Positions 57,541 through 64,000 of a DNA stretch of 64,000 bases are shown here, piece after piece. The position numbers and the translations under genes are program-made. The stretch comes from Delphinus delphis (taxonomy: Eukaryota; Chordata; Mammalia; Artiodactyla; Delphinidae): the NCBI RefSeq assembly GCF_949987515.2, contig NC_082684.1, positions 51,116,006-51,180,005 on the forward strand, in the 5' to 3' direction. The notes under the pieces were generated by a model. That model made no database searches, had not been told where the DNA came from, and saw only the letters and a list, made by a program, of their open reading frames with translations. Position 1 is the first letter of the stretch, and each line of letters begins with the position of its first letter.

Positions 57541-60449
57541 AACTGGAAGGAATTTCAGTAAAAAAGCCTTGTTCATTAGAGCTTGTATGAAGAAATCTTT
57601 GACTTTTGACAGTCTCTTAATTTTCCAGTTTTGATTCAGCTGTCAGTTACCTGGTAACTTCTCTGTGAATAGGTGTGGATGTCAGGGTCCCCGATATGAG
57701 AAGCAGTGCTGAAATGCATGATAACAATTAGTGAATCTTCAGTGAATTCATCAATAAATTTAAAATATTTATTTTATAACTAGTACTCATAGAAAATGTT
57801 TTATTAAGAAATAAAAAAATTGAGGAACCTTTTTTTGCTATGACCAAAGATGAATTCATTTTTAACCAAGAAAATTACATTTAATCATTGAGGGAATATT
57901 TATCAGAAAATATCTGGTACTGAAATCGTGACATCCTTCTCCTCAGATGTTTCATATACCACTTCTTGGCTCTCCAATACTATGATTTTTTTTTTTAGCA
58001 TCAGTTTGCCTTCACCAGACTGTAAGTTCTAAGAATGTATGTTCTGCTGTAAACACAAAACATTTTAATGTAATTTAAATAAATAAAAATTGATTAAATG
58101 AAAAAAAGAATTAGTGAATCTTTCAGTCCCTTGGATGTGGTGAAGGCAATAACAGCATGGAGAGGATTGAGAGTCTCTGGTTCTCACCCTTGGTACAGTC
58201 ACTAACCAGCAATGGTCATGGGCAGATGATTGGACGGCAGTGCCATTTGCTAAGAAATGAGGCTGTTGGTCAAACCTGTGTGCAAAGGGCATGTGGCATG
58301 TGGTTAGCGTAAATGGGTGAGGTTGCAGGAATGTAATACAATAGATGCAAAATTGCCTGGATTGTGGTCAAAGGTGATACCTGCCCTATTACACAGCCTT
58401 TACAAAGCCTGGTCTGGCTTTGCAGAGCAGCCAAGTAAAAGTCCCTGTGGGAGAGACGTACTGAGCAGGACTTCCAATATATGCTCTCAGGTGTAGAAGG
58501 GTCTTAAAGCTCCTTTTCAGCTCCGTAAATCTTATTCCTTGGATACATTTCATCCCTTAAAAAAGAAAACCAATTGAATTTGATGTCCTCCTGAATTTTT
58601 TGTTATCAATACTTGCAAGGAGATCCTTTCATATAATAGACCAAATAATGCAAAAAAGAAAAAAAATGCAAATATAAGAACATAAAAAGATGTGTCAGGA
58701 AAAGAATTAAAATTATGTTGGCAGCTTTCTTTTTCCTTTTAGGAAAAGAGCAAATTTTCTAAAAGATGAAAATGGTTGGTGATAGGAAGTCAAGATTTAA
58801 TAAAATGAATATAGGCAGAAGGTCCTTTCAGCACTGTCAGATTCTGATGAAAACATATTTAAGAATAGATGTGATTTCTCAGCCTGCAAATTTATATTTG
58901 TCAAAGAAGCACTTCTGTGAGGATTCCAGAGGTACTCTGATCTTATAGGCCTCCCTTGTCTTTTCTTAGAATAAGTCCTCAAACTGAAGTAGGAACTGCT
59001 AATTAGCACAGACACAAATCTTCACCTTGTAACACTACATAAATCTTCAAAAGAATAAACTGGAGCTTGTGAAGACTGCAGAGCAAAGGTAATTGCCCAG
59101 TTTTCTTAAAAAAAAAAAAAAGTGAAAAGTGGCTTAAGGTTAACTTTCTATTTCCTGGGAAATCCTACAGTAGGACTCTTGACGTGGCTACCTTCCCTTT
59201 GAAGAGAGAGGTGGATAAGATTGATGGTCTGGTCACTTTCAGGATGTTCCACTTGATAATTTAGAATACTTGCAAAAGCATCATAGCTCATCTAAATACC
59301 ACTTTAGAAATTTCCATTTTCTCTCGTGAGGGCAAGAGAGGCAAAGATGTGCTCATTATCACTATACCTGGCTTCTGACAATTAGCCATATTCCAGAAGC
59401 ATCATCAGAAGTCAGGGTAAGCCTTGCTGCAGGACAAGTTGGGGGTTCCACACACCTAATTAGCCAGGATCAAATTATTCAGCATCAAATGGGAAACCAG
59501 CTAGGACTTCCAATTATAGTTCAGAAATGTTTTCTGTTTTGCATTGCAATAAAAATAACAGTCTGGAGTGAAAGAATCAGATAAGGCACAGTTACAGGAA
59601 ATGCTGAGGGAACAATTACCAAGAAGTGAAATTAGAAAGCTGTAAATTGATGGGTGAAACCTGACTGGAATAAACAGAGCCTTCCTCTCAATACATGGTT
59701 CTCATGAAGGCAATGACATCTTTAGCCTTGTAGGTCATGAACATTCCAGGAATGGAGCAGTTTTTATAAGACTGGTTTAATCATGAATGGGGTGGTGTCA
59801 GGCATTAAATTCTCACTTGATATTACACTTTGAATCTCCAGTGAGACTAAACCAGGTATGCAGGGTAGAAGATTGTTCCTGGCAAGGCGTATTGTATTTT
59901 AATAAATGGCAGTGGTGTATTTATTAAACTAAGGAGATTTCAGCTGAAGCCAACTAGTGATTATAGTTGATAACGGAAGCGTGTCCTTTCTTAATTGGTA
60001 GAAGTATGAATGATTCTCTTCACGTTGGCTCAGGTTATTCATTTATGACAGCGATGTTTAACAACGCATATAAAAATCCTTCCTTTCTGGGCGATGGGAA
60101 GGAGGAGGCAAGAAATCCCATGACAATTCAGAGTTTTAGAACTGGCATCTGGAGTTATCAAGCCGATCTTTAGACTTAATTCAATTGTTTGCTATCCAGA
60201 TAGAGCAACTTGGTGAGAGAGAAATGATATTGCACTTAAATGATTAAGCACTTAGAAAATGCTTAAAAATGTTGTCTGTATCTTAAGCCAAAATGTCTAA
60301 AATTGTGTATTGAAGGCTTCTCTTTACATAATTATATTTGAATGTATTTATCATAACTTACGTAATTGTATAATGAAGGGCTATTTTGAGTGGACTCTGC
60401 GGCCAAGGGCATTGAACTGGTCAGACATCCTCATACAGGGTGATACAGA
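57541..60449. other. Long region without recognised repeats
   Basis: About 2.9 kb. A weak L2-like end near 58015-58080 (ccagactgtaagttctaag) and an A14 run near 59109 are all I see. No coding support. Repeat scarcity makes 58.1-60.4 kb a second candidate for conserved non-coding DNA. Confidence 0.45.
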
Positions 60450-61165
60450 ATGCTTATAATGCTTTGGTCTGTGTTAAGAACACTCTCACACATACTCATT
60501 TACAGGTACGCAGTATTTCTAAAGGGTAGTAATGCATTAGCTTCACATTTCTGCTGTATCATTGCTACAAATCCAGTGGCTCAAAACAACAAACATTTAT
60601 TATCTTGCAGTTCTGTAAGTCAGAAGTCCAAAATGGGTCTCCCTGGGTTAAAAATCAAAGCGTTAGGCACAGCCACCTTCTTCTGGAGGCTCTAAGAGAG
60701 AATCCATTTCCTTGCCGTTTCCCGCTTCTAGAAGATTCCTGCATTCCTTCAAAGCCAGCAGTCAGTAGAGTGTTGTTTCACACTGTATCACTTGGAGAAT
60801 GACTCTTGTATCTCTCTTTTCCAAATTTAAGTACTCTTGTCATTAACTAGGGCCCACCCAGCTAGTCCAGGATAATCTCCCTATTTTAAGGTCATCTGAT
60901 CAGCAACCTTAATTCCATCTGCAACCTTAATTCCCCCTTGCTATGTAACGTACCATATTTACAGGTTCCAGAGATTAGGATGTGGACATACTTGGGGAGG
61001 GCATAATTCTGCCTTCCACAGTAAGTATTATTATCACCCATTTTACAGGTGATAAAATGCAGAGAAGTTAAGTAATTTGCACAAAGTTATATAGCTAGGA
61101 AGGATCGGGGAAGAATTTGAACCTGACACTAAAGTCCATTCTTTTAATCACTCTACTATACTATG
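60450..61165 (-). mobile_element. MIR SINE split by an LTR
   Basis: Left part near 60450-60532 (gtctgtgttaagaacactct ... agtaa) and right part 61021-61165 (gtattattatcacccatttt, acagaggttaa-like, gaatttgaacctgacactaa) join into one antisense MIR when the intervening LTR is removed. Confidence 0.75.
60533..61020 (-). mobile_element. MLT1-type LTR inserted in a MIR
   Basis: TG...CA ends (tgcattagcttcac to ccttccaca on the + strand). Internal words aggataatctccctatttta and ccaccttcttctggaggctc match the copy at 100-606. The 4-5-mer (a)gtaa at 60528-60532 and 61020-61024 is the target duplication. Confidence 0.88.
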
Positions 61166-61396
61166 TCTATTGATATTTTACCAGCAGGAGATTGGATCAT
61201 CCAAGTTCAACAATATCAACATGCCCCTTGGCTAGAACCTGCACATGCTTCACATAGTGGCCATGGGTCTCTGACCTAGAGGAGTAACTAGGATGACTGT
61301 ATCTCTTTCAGGATAGTACTTGCTGGCTTTGATCTTTTGTAGTCCCAACCTACGTAAGACAAGGTAGTTGCGTTTTTCTACCTTATTAACATACAT

Positions 61397-61705
61397 AAAA
61401 AAATAAATTTATTTATTTTATTTAATTTATTTTTGGCTGCGTTGTGTCTTTGTTGCTGTGCACGGGCTTTCTCTAGTTGTGGCGAGCGGGGGCTACTCTT
61501 TGTTGCGGTGCGCTGGCTCTAGGCATGCGGGCTTCAGTAGTTGTGGTGTGCGAGCTCAGTAGTTGTGGCTTGTGGGCTCTAGAGCGCAGGCTCAGTAGTT
61601 GTGCAGCAGTTGCTCTGTGGCATGTGGGATCTTCCCGGACCAGGGCTCGAGCCCGTGTCCCCTGCATTGGCAGGCAGATTAACCACTGCACCACCAGGGA
61701 AGCCC
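61397..61705 (-). mobile_element. Long CHR-family SINE
   Basis: Antisense ~309-bp copy with an AAAT-rich tail: tttggctgcgttgtgtcttt, then gtgggatcttcccggaccag, ending accaccagggaagccc. Duplication aacatacat at 61388-61396 and 61706-61714. Confidence 0.93.
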
Positions 61706-61889
61706 AACATACATTTATCAAATCCTTTTTGAGGGTTTATCAGACTTTATGGTTGTCTCTGAGGAACCCAGGTTAGTAAAATATTGCTCCTGCTTTCAAA
61801 GAGTTCACAGTCACTGGCAGAAAGAGACAAAGGAACAGTTACAAGGAAGTGTGGTAAGTGCTATTACAGAATAGTGTACAAGATTGAGT

Positions 61890-62540
61890 TCTATTAATTC
61901 TGCCTCCAAAGCCTATCTTGACTCTATTTCTTCCCCATGGCCATCCCATAGTCCAAGCCACCACTGTCTCTGTTACCTGGACAATAGTTTCCTCATTTGT
62001 CTCTCTGCTTCCTCTTTTGAATTCCTACAAGGTACTCTCCAAAGATCAATTAATTATCTAGAAAATGCAAATTAGATCTTATATCACCCCTGCTTAAAAC
62101 CCTCCAGGAGCTTCCACTGTACGTAATATACACTAAACTCTGTAACAAGTTCTGAAACCCCCTACAGGGGCTGACCCTTGTTCCCCTCTGTAAACATGTC
62201 TCCTACTCCCCTCCATCTTGCTCACTGTTCTCTCACCAGCCTACCTTCTTCAAGTTCTTTTCAGCCTGGCCCTTGCACATGCTGTGTCCTCTGCTTGGTG
62301 TGCTCTCCCTTCTTGCTCTTCACATGATGGTTCCTATTCCTCTTTCAGGTCTCAGCTGACCTGACCACTTACATAGGTGCCTCCTCCCCTCATTGTTTCT
62401 TCCACAGCCCTCTGTTTCTTTCCTAAGAATTTGTACTGTCTGTAAGTTTCCTGAAGGCAGCAACCATAGCTAGAGTCCTGCACAGTGCCTGGCACACACA
62501 ATACCTGCACAGGTACACGATGAGTATTAAAATAAATCCC
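61890..62540 (+). mobile_element. L2 element
   Basis: Well-ordered L2: agtccaagccaccactgtct, then cctgcttaaaaccctccagg, then cttgcacatgctgtgtcctc, then agtgcctggcacacaca near the 3' end. Confidence 0.9.
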
Positions 62541-62574
62541 AAGTAGCAGAAAAAGACGCAATTAATTCGGTCAA

Positions 62575-62705
62575 AAGAGATAATACTAGTACCTTCCCCT
62601 AGGGTTGTAGTGGGGGCTAGTGGAGAGTTGGACGAAAGGAGGGAATTCACAATGCGCTTAGCACGGCATCTGGAGTAGATGGGGTGTTAGCTACTGTTAC
62701 TTTCA
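62575..62705 (+). mobile_element. MIR 3' part
   Basis: gagataatactagtacctt, then gggttgtagtg, then aatgcgcttagcacggcatc and gttagctactgttac fit the MIR 3' half. Confidence 0.65.
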
Positions 62706-63193
62706 TAAATGGATCAGGCCGTGTTTAAATGCAGACTTCTATACTTACTTATCTTTTTCAAGGGCATTTTAATTTTTTAAGAGTGAGAATAAATGGAGGC
62801 TTTGTCTCCACTAAAGCTGTGTTTCATCCCACGTTCAGGTCTTTGTGTTAAAGAGCTTCGCCAGAGAACTTTCCCTTCCTCCTTACATTGAGGGCAGCTT
62901 TCTCTCTGGTTCCTGTTCCATCTTTCCCCTAAGAACTGTCTGCCCTAATTGGACACAGACCACTGCTTACTTAGCTTAACAATTACTTAGCTTAACAATA
63001 ACAATTCTGCTTGTTAATAAACAGAATTAATCTTGATTAAGCCAATTTATTCAAATAATATTCTATTCTGATTCCTTGGGGGTCTGTTTCCTTAGGCCTT
63101 TAGGTTTCTGTTCTATATTCACAATTTTTTTTTTTTCTCTCTGAGGGCATTTCCTTCCTTATTTCATTCTCAAAGTAAACATGTTTAACGTGT
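62706..63193. other. No recognised feature
   Basis: The motif tacttagcttaacaat is duplicated in tandem near 62967-62999. Otherwise nothing. Confidence 0.5.
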
Positions 63194-63210
63194 AAAAAAA
63201 GAGCTTATGG

Positions 63211-63423
63211 GGGCATCCCTGGTGGCGCCGTGGTTGAGAGTTCGCCTGCTGATGCAGGGGACACGGGTTCGTGCCCCGGTCCGGGAAGATCCCACATGCC
63301 GCGGAGCGGCTGGGCCCGTGAGCCATGGCCGCTGAGCCTGCGCGTCCAGAGTCTGTGCTCTGCAACGGGAGAGGCCACAACAGTGAGAGGCCCGCGTACC
63401 GCAAAAAAAAAAAAAAAAAAAAA
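63211..63423 (+). mobile_element. CHR-type SINE
   Basis: gggcatccctggtggcgcc start, ggttcgtgccccggtccggg, then poly(A). A perfect 17-bp duplication, aaaaaaagagcttatgg, at 63194-63210 and 63417-63433. Confidence 0.96.
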
Positions 63424-63433
63424 GAGCTTATGG

Positions 63434-64000
63434 TTGGAAATAAATGGGAGGCAAAACTCCCCTGACTTTGTTCCCTTGAATCCAGCTGGTTGTATTTCCT
63501 TTTGCTTGTTATTTGAACTAAGAGGTGTGTTAATGGCAAAGGCAGATTTGTTTCCTTGCTTGGAGGTGGTTAGTCAGCTCAGAACAGGCCTGGTTGGTTT
63601 GTTTTTACTGCCAGATGGCCCGGGCTCACCAATCCACCGTCAAAACAGGGCTCGTAGGTCATCATTTCCCTGCTGAAGTCAATGGGGATCAATTTTCCAG
63701 CCTCTAGAAACAGCTTCCACAAATCTCTGAAAGCCATTTGCAGAAAAAACTGTCCGGCCTGATTCAATCAGCCTGCTTCCAAAGTTTATCATCTGTCTTG
63801 ACTCCTGATGTCACTCTTGTTCATAGTCTGAGCTGCTCTGGCTGGTCCCCTGCCTGAAGAACATTTTTTTGAGATGTTCTCCCACCTGGAAGGACTGGAA
63901 GGCACTAAACTTTTTACATTATCTTCCCTGGTCCCCACATAATGAAACATGTGGTTTCAATAGGCATATAGTCTGAGGTTATTAGTAGACTTTTTCTTTT
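63434..64000. other. No recognised feature
   Basis: Terminal 570 bp, single-copy-looking, no coding support. Confidence 0.5.

Noticed and set aside
63230..63676. 148-codon frame starting in a SINE
   Set aside because: Begins inside the CHR SINE and runs into flank. No evidence of a gene.
1..64000. CRISPR array, operon or defence system
   Set aside because: No regularly spaced repeats and no bacterial-type genes. The whole window is mammalian non-coding DNA.

Overview
This is mammalian nuclear DNA, almost certainly from a cetacean and probably a toothed whale. The clearest evidence is at least eight near-identical ~190-220 bp tRNA-derived SINEs of the CHR type, the SINE group of whales, hippos and ruminants. 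Their shortened internal form, with a direct poly(A) tail, resembles the cetacean CD/CDO subfamilies as I remember them. Cetartiodactyl-type L1 elements and ordinary old mammalian repeats (MIR, L2, MLT1, MER5, Tigger-like) support this. I see no host protein-coding exon, no functional RNA gene, no CpG island and no CRISPR array. The open frames are short, or they lie inside L1, L2 or SINE copies. The window looks like intergenic or deep intronic DNA.

Layout. 1-9.6 kb: an MLT1 LTR, a small SINE, two 5'-truncated L1 tails, a minus-strand retroviral-type LTR and several MIRs, plus a striking 20-bp-stem hairpin at 8976-9019. 9.65-23.0 kb: a nested stack in which an old L1M tail is followed by L1 'A', L1 A is interrupted in ORF2 by L1 'B', and L1 B is interrupted in ORF2 by a CHR SINE. 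All reading frames are broken. 23-31.6 kb: two MLT1-type LTRs, a Tigger-like DNA transposon with a decayed transposase fragment, MIRs, L1 tails and CHR SINEs. 31.6-35.8 kb: about 4.2 kb almost free of recognisable repeats, the best place to look for conserved non-coding elements. 35.8-43.1 kb: a SINE inside another SINE's tail, two more SINEs sharing a 15-bp deletion, an L1 tail with an (AT)n tract, MIRs, an old L1M and a perfect 29-nt palindrome. 43-64 kb: L2/MIR remnants, a SINE with an apparent 3' transduction, MER5A, a second hAT-like element, an MLT1 LTR inserted in a MIR, and further CHR SINEs.

No genes act together here. The biology is a layered record of retrotransposition, in which L1-encoded reverse transcriptase made the L1 copies and, in trans, the SINEs. 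Target-site duplications and nesting give a relative order of events. I found no undescribed multi-gene system. Family names come from remembered consensus features rather than a database search, and boundaries of old repeats are approximate.
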